Shown: piece by piece, positions 25,720 through 33,300 of the stretch | How the letters are laid out: each line of letters starts with the position of its first letter | Numbering within the stretch: position 1 is the first letter of the stretch | Origin: Arthrobacter_E sp044748305 | GTDB lineage: Bacteria > Actinomycetota > Actinomycetes > Actinomycetales > Micrococcaceae | Direction of reading: 5' to 3' | Assembly: GCF_044748305.1 (NCBI RefSeq) | Contig: NZ_JBIVFT010000002.1 | Coordinates: 434,001-498,000 of the forward strand | Length of the DNA: 64,000 bases | Translations under genes and position numbers: made by a program | The notes under the pieces: generated by a model | What the model was told of the DNA's origin: nothing | The model's database searches: none | Seen by the model: the letters and a program-made list of their open reading frames with translations, nothing else

Positions 25720-27159
25720 TCAGGCGGCAACGTCCTGAGCCAGCGGTTCCAGATCCGAGGGAGAGCTCAGCGTGCCCCGGATGGCGGTGGCGGCGGCCAC
25801 GACGGGCGAGACGAGGTGAGTGCGTCCGCCCTTGCCCTGCCGGCCTTCGAAGTTGCGGTTCGAGGTGGAGGCGCAACGCTCCCCCGGCGCCAGCTGATCC
25901 GGGTTCATGCCCAGGCACATCGAGCATCCTGCGAAGCGCCACTCCGCACCGAACTCCTTGAACACCTTGTCGAGCCCCTCGGCTTCAGCCTCCAGGCGGA
26001 CGCGGGCCGAGCCCGGGACGACCATCATGCGGACGTTCGGGTCCTTCGACCGGCCCCGGATGATGTCCGCTGCCGCTCGCAGGTCCTCGAGTCGGGAATT
26101 GGTGCAGGAACCCAGGAACACGGTGTCCACCCGGATCTCCTTCATGGGGGTCCCGGCTTCCAGGTCCATGTACTCGAGGGCCCGGCGAGCCGCGGCCTTC
26201 TCATTCTCGTCACCGAAGGAGTCGGGGTCGGGAACGGCCTGGGAGAGGGACACGCCCTGGCCCGGGTTGGTGCCCCAGGTGACGAACGGCTCCAGGGTGT
26301 CGGCGTCGAGGAAGACCTCTTCGTCGAAGACCGCGTCCTCATCGGTGGTCAGCGTCTTCCAGTACTCCACGGCGGCGTCCCAGTCGGCGCCTTCCGGCGC
26401 GTGCGGACGGCCCTGGACGAAATCGAAGGTGGTCTGGTCCGGCGCCACCATGCCGGCACGGGCGCCCGCCTCGATGGACATGTTGCAGATGGTCATGCGT
26501 GCTTCCATGGAGAGCGCGCGGATGGCCGAACCACGGTACTCCAGGACGTAGCCCTGGCCACCGCCGGTGCCAATCTTGGCAATGACCGCCAGGATGATGT
26601 CCTTGGAGGAGACGCCCGGCTTCAAGGTCCCCTCGACGTTGATCGCCATCGTCTTGAACGGCTTCAGGGACAGCGTCTGGGTGGCCATCACGTGCTCCAC
26701 CTCGGAGGTGCCGATGCCCATGGCCAGAGCACCGAAGGCACCGTGTGTCGACGTGTGCGAGTCCCCGCAGACCACGGTCATGCCGGGCTGGGTCAGACCG
26801 AGCTGGGGTCCCACCACGTGGACGATGCCCTGTTCCTTGTCACCCAGCGAGTGCAGGCGGACACCGAATTCCTTGCAGTTGGCCCGCAAAGTCTCGATCT
26901 GGGTACGGCTGGTGGGGTCCGGGATCGGCTTGTCGATGTCGATCGTCGGGGTGTTGTGGTCTTCCGTCGCGATCGTCAGATCGGGGCGGCGTAGCGGACG
27001 GCCCGCCAGACGGAGACCCTCGAAGGCCTGCGGAGAGGTCACCTCATGGACCAGATGGAGATCGATGAAGAGAAGGTCCGGCTGGGCGTTGACTCCTTCG
27101 CCTTCGCCCTTGCGCACCACGTGTGCGTCCCAGACTTTCTCGGCCAGCGTCCTGCCCAT
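25720..27159 (-). CDS. leuC: 3-isopropylmalate dehydratase, large subunit
   Basis: A 479-residue aconitase-family enzyme; it holds the 4Fe-4S cluster for interconverting 2- and 3-isopropylmalate. Cluster ligands are in FLGSCTNSR and GCSMCLGMNPD; VCGDSHTSTHGAFGALAMGIGTSEVEHV is typical. The start at 27159 follows GGGAGAAAGAGG; the open frame to 27294 would include the promoter region. It is the first gene of leuCD, divergent from ndgR across a gap with overlapping inverted repeats, which suggests control by that regulator. Confidence 0.96.
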   Translation of the reverse strand: MGRTLAEKVWDAHVVRKGEGEGVNAQPDLLFIDLHLVHEVTSPQAFEGLRLAGRPLRRPDLTIATEDHNTPTIDIDKPIPDPTSRTQIETLRANCKEFGVRLHSLGDKEQGIVHVVGPQLGLTQPGMTVVCGDSHTSTHGAFGALAMGIGTSEVEHVMATQTLSLKPFKTMAINVEGTLKPGVSSKDIILAVIAKIGTGGGQGYVLEYRGSAIRALSMEARMTICNMSIEAGARAGMVAPDQTTFDFVQGRPHAPEGADWDAAVEYWKTLTTDEDAVFDEEVFLDADTLEPFVTWGTNPGQGVSLSQAVPDPDSFGDENEKAAARRALEYMDLEAGTPMKEIRVDTVFLGSCTNSRLEDLRAAADIIRGRSKDPNVRMMVVPGSARVRLEAEAEGLDKVFKEFGAEWRFAGCSMCLGMNPDQLAPGERCASTSNRNFEGRQGKGGRTHLVSPVVAAATAIRGTLSSPSDLEPLAQDVAA

Positions 27160-27264
27160 GGCCTCTTTCTCCCTTCGATCCGCAGACGGTTGTGCCCGCG
27201 TTGTTTCGTTGCTGTCCTTCAACTGTTCCAGCACCGGCGGCGTCAGTGCCAGCGAAACTGATTT

Positions 27265-27292
27265 GCATCTCAGATATTGAGACGGCAATATC
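27265..27292. promoter_or_regulatory. Overlapping inverted repeats between leuC and ndgR
   Basis: Two nested inverted repeats overlap here: TCTCA-GATAT-TGAGA (27268-27282) and GATATTG-AGACGG-CAATATC (27273-27292). The stretch starts with GCATCTCA (27265), also present upstream of leuB. The site ends 6 nt before the ndgR ATG and lies ~110 nt upstream of leuC, so one bound regulator could control both. NdgR is the natural candidate. Confidence 0.6.
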
Positions 27293-27297
27293 AATGT

Positions 27298-28017
27298 ATG
27301 GACACATCAAGTGGCGTCGGAGTCATCGACAAAGCAGCACAGGTACTGGATGCCCTCGAGGCCGGTCCCACCACCCTCGCCCAGCTCGTCGCCGCCACCG
27401 GGCTCGCCCGTCCGACAGTCCACCGGCTGGCTCTCGCCCTGGTCCACCACCGCCTGGTGAGCCGCGACATTCAGGGCCGTTTCGTGCTGGGCAGCCGTCT
27501 GGTCGAGCTGGCGGCCGCCGCGGGTGAAGACCGGCTGATCGCCTCGGCCGGGCCAGTGCTGCTCCAATTGCGCGACGCCACCGGCGAATCCGCCCAGATC
27601 TTCCGCAGGCAAGGCGAGTGGCGCGTCTGCGTCGCCTCCGCCGAACGCCCGGTCGGGCTGCGCGACACCATCCCGGTGGGCACCCAGCTCTCCATGAAGG
27701 CCGGCTCCGCCGCTCAGGTCCTCCTGGCCTGGGAAGACCACGACAGGCTGCTGGAAGGACTGCAGAGCGCTCGCTTCACCCCCACCGTTCTGGCCGGAGT
27801 ACGACGGCGGGGCTGGGCACAGAGCCTGGGCGAACGCGAACCCGGCGTCGCGTCCGTCTCGGCCCCCGTCCGTGGGCCGTCCGGCAGAGTGATCGCTGCG
27901 GTGTCGATCTCCGGACCCATCGAGCGACTGACCCGTCAGCCGGGCCGGATGCACGCCGAAGTGGTCTGCAATGCGGGCCGTCTCCTCACGGAGGCCTTGC
28001 GCAAGACCGGCGACTGA
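27298..28017 (+). CDS. ndgR: IclR-family regulator of leucine genes (NdgR/LtbR type)
   Basis: A 239-residue DNA-binding regulator. Residues ~5-65 are a winged HTH (AAQVLDALEAGPTTLAQLVAATGLARPTVHRLALAL) and the rest is the IclR effector domain (MKAGSAAQVLLAWE, GVRRRGWAQSLGEREPGVASVSAPV). The sequence closely follows the NdgR/LtbR group of actinobacteria, as I remember it, which sits divergently next to leuCD and controls branched-chain amino-acid genes. The ATG at 27298 was preferred over a TTG at 27277, which would place codons inside the operator. DUF1697 follows after 15 nt and may be co-transcribed. Confidence 0.93.
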   Translation: MDTSSGVGVIDKAAQVLDALEAGPTTLAQLVAATGLARPTVHRLALALVHHRLVSRDIQGRFVLGSRLVELAAAAGEDRLIASAGPVLLQLRDATGESAQIFRRQGEWRVCVASAERPVGLRDTIPVGTQLSMKAGSAAQVLLAWEDHDRLLEGLQSARFTPTVLAGVRRRGWAQSLGEREPGVASVSAPVRGPSGRVIAAVSISGPIERLTRQPGRMHAEVVCNAGRLLTEALRKTGD

Positions 28018-28032
28018 GGAAATCCTGAGGCC

Positions 28033-28572
28033 ATGACTTCTGCAGCCCGCTACGCCGTGTTCCTCCGGGGCATCAACGTCAACGGCATCACCATCAAGAT
28101 GGCCGAGTTGCGTACCTGTCTGGACAGGCCCCCGTTCTCGGCCGTGAAGACCCTCCTGGCCACCGGCAACGTGGTCCTGGAATCAGAGGCCCCGGCAGCC
28201 GAGGTCAAGACCTCCTGCGAGAATGCCCTCCGCGAGCGTTTCGGCTACGAAGCCTGGGTCATCGTGACCACTCCGGAGGACATCGACCAGGTCATCGCGG
28301 CCACTCCTTATCCGGCCGACGATCCTGCCATGCACTCCTACGTGACCCTGGCGAGTGATCCCGCAGTCCTCGATGCGCTGGTGAAAGAGGCCGCGTCGCT
28401 AGGAGCAAATAGCATCGTCCGGCTGACCCCGAACGCCATCGCCACACAGGTCGCTGTGGGGTCCAGCACGGATGCCCCGGTGTCCAAGCTCATGATGAAG
28501 GCCGCCTACAAGCCCTTCACCACAACCCGCAACCTCCGCACCCTGCTGAAAGTCCAGGCCGCCCTCGCCTGA
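28033..28572 (+). CDS. DUF1697 domain protein
   Basis: A 179-residue cytoplasmic protein spanning the whole DUF1697 family pattern: YAVFLRGINVNG at the N-terminus, KMAELRTCL, TLLATGNVVLES (residues ~40-50) and a C-terminal TRNLRTLLKV. The function is unknown; the RGINVGG-type opening and the TGNV motif are the family hallmarks. It starts 15 nt after ndgR with no terminator between, so it is probably the second gene of that transcript. Confidence 0.85.
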   Translation: MTSAARYAVFLRGINVNGITIKMAELRTCLDRPPFSAVKTLLATGNVVLESEAPAAEVKTSCENALRERFGYEAWVIVTTPEDIDQVIAATPYPADDPAMHSYVTLASDPAVLDALVKEAASLGANSIVRLTPNAIATQVAVGSSTDAPVSKLMMKAAYKPFTTTRNLRTLLKVQAALA

Positions 28573-28637
28573 GGAACGCGGGGTCACTTAGAGCCCTCCA
28601 AACCCCATTTATTGGGCCATAAGTGACCTCGCGTTCC
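28573..28637. repeat. Long intergenic hairpin, family A copy 1
   Basis: Arms begin GGAACGCGGGGTCACTTA (28573-28590) and end with the matching TAAGTGACCTCGCGTTCC (28620-28637), with one G:T pair in the stem and a GCCC/GGGC inner stem. It sits right after the DUF1697 stop. The outer sequence AACGCGAGGT-AC recurs in the hairpin at 44481-44541, so the two look like members of one dispersed palindromic family that can double as terminators. Confidence 0.65.
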
Positions 28638-28662
28638 GGAAAGCCACCCCGCATTCGGTGGG

Positions 28663-28697
28663 AAACGAAAATCCCCGGCCCATGAGGACCGGGGATT
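28663..28697 (-). terminator. Terminator of the tRNA-Gln-Glu-Glu transcript
   Basis: On the minus strand a 9-bp stem (AATCCCCGG, 28689-28697, with 28670-28678) is followed directly by TTTTCGTTT. It lies a few bases past the 3' end of the last tRNA-Glu, as expected for an intrinsic terminator. Confidence 0.75.
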
Positions 28698-28700
28698 GAA

Positions 28701-28776
28701 TGGTGACCCCAGCGGGATTCGAACCCGCGTTACCGCCGTGAGAGGGCGGCGTACTAGGCCGCTATACGATGGGGCC
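28701..28776 (-). tRNA. tRNA-Glu (anticodon CTC)
   Basis: The acceptor stem GGCCCCA pairs with TGGGGTC. The anticodon loop CTCTCAC between CCGCC and GGCGG gives CTC, reading GAG. The TTCGAAT T-loop is present. The 3' CCA is encoded (28701-28703). It is identical in the body to the copy at 28879-28951. Confidence 0.97.
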
Positions 28777-28878
28777 GAAGTACACGCTCACCGGAATCCC
28801 GGCTCGCGCCCGATGCCGATCGGATCAACCGATCAGACGAAAAGCCATCCCTGCGGTTCAACCGCATGAATGACTTCG

Positions 28879-28951
28879 TGACCCCAGCGGGATTCGAACC
28901 CGCGTTACCGCCGTGAGAGGGCGGCGTACTAGGCCGCTATACGATGGGGCC
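28879..28951 (-). tRNA. tRNA-Glu (anticodon CTC), second copy
   Basis: Same 73-nt body as the neighbouring copy, including acceptor GGCCCCA/TGGGGTC, anticodon CTC and TTCGAAT T-loop. Here the discriminator A is followed by CGA rather than CCA, so CCA must be added enzymatically. Confidence 0.97.
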
Positions 28952-28991
28952 GGAGTACTTTCCTGCTTTGATTCCCTGAGGAAACATTGCG

Positions 28992-29063
28992 CTGGGATAC
29001 CAGGACTCGAACCTAGAATGACGGTACCAGAAACCGTAGTGTTGCCAATTACACCATATCCCA
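28992..29063 (-). tRNA. tRNA-Gln (anticodon CTG)
   Basis: The acceptor stem TGGGATA pairs with TATCCCA. The anticodon stem ACGGT/ACCGT encloses TTCTGGT, giving CTG, which reads CAG. The T-loop is TTCGAGT. The discriminator is G and no CCA is encoded. It is the first tRNA of a Gln-Glu-Glu cluster. With no GlnRS seen here, it is probably charged by the nearby GltX and then amidated. Confidence 0.96.
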
Positions 29064-29187
29064 TCGGCATTTCAGGACAATCTTCGGCTCCCCTTACGGT
29101 TCGCCGTGCCCCTCAGCACGAGTAATAACTTTACCCGTTCCACTGGCAGGTGACAAATCGGCGAACAGCCGGATTCATCACACCCCG

Positions 29188-30012
29188 TCATCGAACCGGT
29201 TCGGCCTCGCCGCGCAGCACATCCAGCCCCAACAACGCTGGCAACTCGGTGAGCGAACGGATCATGGTCCGCTCCCCCGTCAGCCGCATCCCACCAGGAA
29301 CCGGGGAGTTCCCCGAGCTTCCGCTGCCGGACACCCCCCGGTTCAGATAGACACCCCGCAGACCTGCCGCCACGGAACCGTCATGATCGACGACGGGGTT
29401 GTCACCCACGTACCAGCAATCCGCCGGCTCCACACCGATCAGGCGCGCTCCTTCGTGGAAGATGGCCGGGTCCGGCTTGGTCACGCCGAGCGTGTCCGTC
29501 CCGACCACGACGTCGATCCGTTCGAGTCCCGCATAGCCGAGCTTGGCGCGCTGGAAGGCCTCGACGTTGTTGCTCACGGCGCCGTACGGGATACCGCTCT
29601 CATCGAGCAGGTCCAGCATCGGCGGAACATCAGGGAACGACGTCACCCCGGTCTCGGCGAGCTCCGCGAAACGCCTCACCCAGCGTTGCGCCAGGTCGTC
29701 CTCCACTGCCAGGTCCAACAAGGCCGAAGCCCGGTGAAGCCGGACAACACGCATCTCGACGAAGCTCAGGCGGCCGGCGAGGTAATCGTCATAGGAACCG
29801 GAGAGGTCCTGGACGAAGTGCTCACTGAAGGTCCGCCACAGACGGTACTCCTCGGCGTCGTCGCCTGCAGGCACCCCTGCGCCCAGACCGAGCCGCCGGG
29901 CGTCCCGGGGCGACAGCGTCTCCACGAGGCTGCCGCCCAGGGCGGTGGTCATGGCCGACGCCAGATCCACCAGGGTGTCATCGATGTCGAACAGGACGCC
30001 CGTCGTAGTCAC
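29188..30012 (-). CDS. HAD-superfamily hydrolase
   Basis: A 274-residue cytoplasmic phosphatase-like protein. Motif I is DIDDT (Asp9 nucleophile, Asp11 acid/base), motif II is in AVSNN, and motif III/IV is KPDPAIF with YVGDNPVVDHDG. The cap between ~18 and 95 is helical (subfamily I). The GTG start is 8 nt after the gltX stop, so it may be co-transcribed with gltX. The substrate is unknown; small phosphorylated metabolites are usual for this family. Confidence 0.87.
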   Translation of the reverse strand: MTTTGVLFDIDDTLVDLASAMTTALGGSLVETLSPRDARRLGLGAGVPAGDDAEEYRLWRTFSEHFVQDLSGSYDDYLAGRLSFVEMRVVRLHRASALLDLAVEDDLAQRWVRRFAELAETGVTSFPDVPPMLDLLDESGIPYGAVSNNVEAFQRAKLGYAGLERIDVVVGTDTLGVTKPDPAIFHEGARLIGVEPADCWYVGDNPVVDHDGSVAAGLRGVYLNRGVSGSGSSGNSPVPGGMRLTGERTMIRSLTELPALLGLDVLRGEAEPVR

Positions 30013-30020
30013 GGCGCGTC

Positions 30021-31553
30021 TCAGCGGGTGGCGCGGAAGGCGCGCAGACGGGCCAGGGAGGACTCCTTGCCCAGGATCACCATCGACTCGAAGAGCGGCG
30101 GTGAGATGCGGCGTCCGGAGATCCCCGTGCGGACCGGGCCGAAGGCGAGGCGCGGCTTGAGCCCGAGGCCATCCACCAGCGCGCCGCGCAGAGCATCCTG
30201 GATGGTCTCCGCGTTCCAGTCCGCAAGGGCTTCCAGAGCGCTCACGGCCGCGTCGAGTGCCTCGCCGGCGTTCTCCGGCAGGCCCTTCAGGGCGTCCGGA
30301 GCGATGTCGATCGAGTCGTCCGCTTTGAAGAGGAACGCGAGCATCTCCGGAGCCTCGCCCAGCAGGGTGATGCGCTCCTGAACCAGCGGAGCGGCCTCCG
30401 TGAGGATCTCCTCCTCCCGTTTGGTGAGGGTCTCCCCCACCAAACCGGCGGCGCGCAGATACGGCACGAGCCGATTGCGGAAGTCCGCTCCGTCGAGCAG
30501 ACGGATGTGGGTGCCGTTGATGGCGTCGGCCTTCTTCTGATCGAAGCGGGCCGGGTTGGCCAGGACATCGTGGATGTCGAAGTTCGCCACCAGCTGGTCC
30601 ACCGTGAAGATGTCCTCGTCCGCGGAGAGCGACCAGCCGAGCAGTGCCAGGTAGTTCAGCAGGCCCTCCGGGATGAAGCCCTTGTCCCGCTGCAGGAAGA
30701 GGTTGGACTGCGGGTCACGCTTGGAGAGCTTCTTGTTGCCCTCGCCCATGACGTACGGCAGGTGGCCGAAGAGCGGCATGTACTGCGCGACGCCGATGGC
30801 GTGCAAGGCGCGGTACAGCGCGATCTGGCGAGGCGTCGAGGACAGCAGATCCTCGCCACGGAGCACATGGGTGACTCCCATCAGCGCATCGTCCACCGGG
30901 TTGACCAAGGTGTAGAGCGGCTGGCCATTGGCCCGGACCACCACGAAATCCGGCACGGAACCGGCCTTGAAGGTGATCTCACCACGGACCAGGTCGTTGA
31001 AGGTGAGATCCTCGTCCGGCATGCGCAGGCGCAGCACGGGTTCACGGCCCTCGGCCTTGAACGCCGCAACCTGGTCCTCGCTGAGTTCGCGATCGAAGCC
31101 GTCATAGCCGAGCTTGGGATCGCGGCCCGCGGCACGGTGCCGTGCCTCGATCTCCTCCGGCGTGGAGTAGGACTCGTACACGTGCCCACCGGCCACGAGC
31201 TTGGCGATGACTCCCTGGTAGATGTCCCCGCGCTGGGACTGGCGGTAGGGCTCGTGCGGACCACCGGTGACCACGCCCTCGTCCCAGGTGATGCCGAGCC
31301 AGGCCAGAGCCTCCAGGAGCTGCTGGTAACTCTCCTCGGAATCCCGCTGCTGATCCGTGTCCTCGATGCGGAAGATCATCGTGCCGCCGGTGTGACGGGC
31401 GTAGGCCCAGTTGAACAGGGCGGTGCGGATCAGGCCGACGTGAGGAGTGCCCGTGGGAGAAGGGCAGAAGCGCACCCGGACGGGGGTGTTCTCATCGACA
31501 CTGGGGATTTCGGGCCTGTTGATTTCGGAACCAGAGAGTTCAGCGCTAGTCAT
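30021..31553 (-). CDS. gltX: Glutamyl-tRNA synthetase
   Basis: A 510-residue class I synthetase. The HIGH-type motif is in FCPSPTGTPHVGLIRTALFNW (residues ~29-49) and the KMSKS-type motif is KLSKRDP near 272. FRIEDTDQQRDSEES is typical of GluRS. In actinobacteria without GlnRS this enzyme also charges tRNA-Gln with Glu, later amidated by GatCAB. Here tRNA-Gln and two tRNA-Glu genes lie within ~1 kb on the same strand. The ATG start has a 33-residue N-terminal lead before the HIGH region, as in relatives. Confidence 0.96.
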   Translation of the reverse strand: MTSAELSGSEINRPEIPSVDENTPVRVRFCPSPTGTPHVGLIRTALFNWAYARHTGGTMIFRIEDTDQQRDSEESYQQLLEALAWLGITWDEGVVTGGPHEPYRQSQRGDIYQGVIAKLVAGGHVYESYSTPEEIEARHRAAGRDPKLGYDGFDRELSEDQVAAFKAEGREPVLRLRMPDEDLTFNDLVRGEITFKAGSVPDFVVVRANGQPLYTLVNPVDDALMGVTHVLRGEDLLSSTPRQIALYRALHAIGVAQYMPLFGHLPYVMGEGNKKLSKRDPQSNLFLQRDKGFIPEGLLNYLALLGWSLSADEDIFTVDQLVANFDIHDVLANPARFDQKKADAINGTHIRLLDGADFRNRLVPYLRAAGLVGETLTKREEEILTEAAPLVQERITLLGEAPEMLAFLFKADDSIDIAPDALKGLPENAGEALDAAVSALEALADWNAETIQDALRGALVDGLGLKPRLAFGPVRTGISGRRISPPLFESMVILGKESSLARLRAFRATR

Positions 31554-31619
31554 AGTGATTCCATCTTAACGACTCCCCGCACGGAATTTTCCGCCCGACG
31601 CCGGCAACCCTGCGCCCGA

Positions 31620-31668
31620 TGTACGCGAATGGCCGGTGCAGAGGCTCTGCACCGGCCATTCGCGTACA
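31620..31668. repeat. Long perfect hairpin, family B copy 1
   Basis: Arms of 24 nt (31620-31643 and 31645-31668) are exactly complementary. The core ACGCGAATGGCCGGT is shared with the hairpin at 36601-36651. It sits 39 nt downstream of the FAH-family gene on the minus strand and can serve as its terminator, though there is no T-run. Confidence 0.8.
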
Positions 31669-31706
31669 CCGGATTCCGGATACACCAGACAGGGGATCTG
31701 GATGAA

Positions 31707-32483
31707 TCAGCGGCGGACCACCGGGTTGCTCAGAGTGCCGATGCCCTCGATCTCCACCGATACCCGGTCCCCTTCATTCAGGAGGCCGACGCCGGCAGGG
31801 GTTCCGGTGAGGATGACGTCGCCGGGCAGCAGGGTGAAGGCCCGGGACACCTCGGCGACAAGCTCTTTGACGCCCCAGATCATGTCCGCCGTGTCGCCGT
31901 CCTGCTTCAGTTCGCCATTCACGGAGGTCCGGAGCGACAGGTTCTCAGTGTCCAGTTCCGTCTGGATCCAGGGACCGAGCGGGGCCGAGCCGTCGAAGCC
32001 CTTGGCGCGGGCCCACTGCTTCTCACGACGCTGAACGTCGCGGGCGGTCAGGTCGTTCGCGCAGGTGTAGCCGAAGATGACGTCGTCGGCCCGCTCAGCG
32101 GGGACGTCCTTGCAGATCCGGCCGATCACCACGGCCAGTTCACCTTCGAAGGACACCTCTTCGCTGAACTCGGGCAGGAAGACCGGTTCTCCAGGGCCGA
32201 TCACGGAGGTGTTCGGCTTGAGGAAGAGCAGTGGCTCCTCCGGAACCTCGTTGCCGAGTTCCGCTGCATGCTCGGCGTAGTTGCGGCCGACACCCACCAC
32301 CTTGCTGCGCGGAATGATCGGCGCCACGAGGCGGACGTCCTCCAGCTGGTGCGTGGTTCCCGTACGTTCCACCCCATTGAAGAAGGGGTCTCCGTGGATC
32401 ACGGTGATGGTCTCGGCACCTTCCGGGCCGTCCACGATGCCATACAGGGGTTCAGAGTCAACAACGAAACGGGCGATACGCAT
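31707..32483 (-). CDS. Fumarylacetoacetate hydrolase family protein
   Basis: A 258-residue enzyme of the FAH fold. The metal-binding acid residues are in SFEGELAVVIG and the downstream TARDVQRREKQWARAKGFD; VGRNYAEHAAELG and LTGTPAGVGLLNEGDRVSVEIEGIG are characteristic. Family members cleave C-C bonds or decarboxylate/isomerise diketoacids, for example in homoprotocatechuate or oxaloacetate metabolism. No catabolic neighbours allow a choice, so a housekeeping oxaloacetate-decarboxylase-like role is as likely as aromatic breakdown. Confidence 0.9.
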   Translation of the reverse strand: MRIARFVVDSEPLYGIVDGPEGAETITVIHGDPFFNGVERTGTTHQLEDVRLVAPIIPRSKVVGVGRNYAEHAAELGNEVPEEPLLFLKPNTSVIGPGEPVFLPEFSEEVSFEGELAVVIGRICKDVPAERADDVIFGYTCANDLTARDVQRREKQWARAKGFDGSAPLGPWIQTELDTENLSLRTSVNGELKQDGDTADMIWGVKELVAEVSRAFTLLPGDVILTGTPAGVGLLNEGDRVSVEIEGIGTLSNPVVRR

Positions 32484-32539
32484 GGTGCTAAGTCTAGGGT
32501 GCGAGGGACCCGGAACGCTTGAGTATCCGAACCGCCCGG

Positions 32540-32605
32540 ATTTCGCGCTCTGATTCGACGCGCGCGCCCCAATTGGGGCGCCGAAACCACATCAGGGCGC
32601 GAAAT
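32540..32605. repeat. Nested palindrome between tetR and the FAH gene
   Basis: Outer arms ATTTCGCGCTCTGAT (32540-32554) and ATCAGGGCGCGAAAT (32591-32605) pair with one mismatch. A perfect 18-bp palindrome with centre AATT (32564-32581) sits inside. It lies 18 nt beyond the tetR stop on the minus strand, so termination of tetR is its likely role. Confidence 0.65.
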
Positions 32606-32622
32606 ACGCGCGCCGCAGCGAC

Positions 32623-33237
32623 TCACTCCGGACCCCGTGCACCTTCACGAACAGTCAGCACCCCGGCCAGATCCAGGTCAGCCGCGGTGCCGTCCACCCC
32701 GGCACGGGAAAGGAGCGCGGCACCGAGAGCCGCACTCCAGAAGGTCCTCGCCTCCACATCGAGAGGACGTTCAACGGTCCATCCGCGGGCGTCCACAAGC
32801 TGCCGGACGAACCGTTCGGACTGGCGGAAAAGCAAGTGCACGTGCTGCTCGACCACGGGAGCCAGTTCAGGCTTGGCGACGCCGGTGGCCAGGGCTCGCG
32901 CCACGAACGGCAGGGAGGGCAACGCGAGCACTGCGCGCGCGATGTTGCGCCTGAAGGTTTCGGCGTCGGGCGCCCGGCGTCCGATGCGTTCGACCCGCCT
33001 CGTCTCATGCAAAAGGTTGAAGAACGCGGCATGCAGGAGCAGCGAATCCTTGGAGCCGAAGTGATAGGTGACCTGATTCGGAAACGCCCCAGCCGCGGCG
33101 GCGATCTCCGAGACACTCGGCTCGGCCCCACGCCCTTCAGCACAGAGCCGGGCTGCCGTCTCAATGAGGCGATACCGGGTGACACCACCCCGGGCCGCCC
33201 CCGCAGGAGGCCTTTTCGCGCCTTGTTCTCTCCGCAT
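32623..33237 (-). CDS. TetR-family transcriptional regulator
   Basis: A 204-residue regulator. The N-terminal HTH is LIETAARLCAEGRGAEPSVSEIAAAAGAFPNQVTYHFGSKDSLL, with YHFGSKD as the typical TetR end of helix 4. The remainder is a helical ligand domain without assignable ligand. The ATG at 33237 is chosen; the longer frame to 33282 would run through both operators. It is divergent from the KAS-II-like gene, and two 15-bp near-identical palindromes lie in the 63-bp gap, so it very probably represses itself and that gene. Confidence 0.9.
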   Translation of the reverse strand: MRREQGAKRPPAGAARGGVTRYRLIETAARLCAEGRGAEPSVSEIAAAAGAFPNQVTYHFGSKDSLLLHAAFFNLLHETRRVERIGRRAPDAETFRRNIARAVLALPSLPFVARALATGVAKPELAPVVEQHVHLLFRQSERFVRQLVDARGWTVERPLDVEARTFWSAALGAALLSRAGVDGTAADLDLAGVLTVREGARGPE

Positions 33238-33244
33238 CCTCAAA

Positions 33245-33259
33245 TTGTATGTGATACAA
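33245..33259. promoter_or_regulatory. TetR operator candidate 1
   Basis: TTGTATGTGATACAA: arms TTGTAT and ATACAA are exactly complementary around GTG. It lies 8 nt upstream of the tetR start. The second copy is centred 27 bp away. Confidence 0.8.
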
Positions 33260-33271
33260 ATTGACCCATAG

Positions 33272-33286
33272 TTGTATGTCATACAA
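33272..33286. promoter_or_regulatory. TetR operator candidate 2
   Basis: TTGTATGTCATACAA: 7-bp arms TTGTATG and CATACAA flank a single T. It differs from site 1 at one base and lies 15 nt upstream of the KAS-II-like gene's start. Confidence 0.8.
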
Positions 33287-33300
33287 GAAAGGTGGGCATC

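Noticed and set aside
27277..27297. TTG start for ndgR seven codons earlier
   Set aside because: It lies inside the inverted repeats; the ATG at 27298 matches the known MDxSSGVGV start of the family.
30507..32522. 671-codon plus-strand frame opposite gltX and the FAH gene
   Set aside because: Antisense shadow of GC-rich codons, crossing a palindromic intergenic region.
33238..33282. Longer start for the TetR gene
   Set aside because: It would translate through both operator palindromes; the ATG at 33237 gives a normal family N-terminus.
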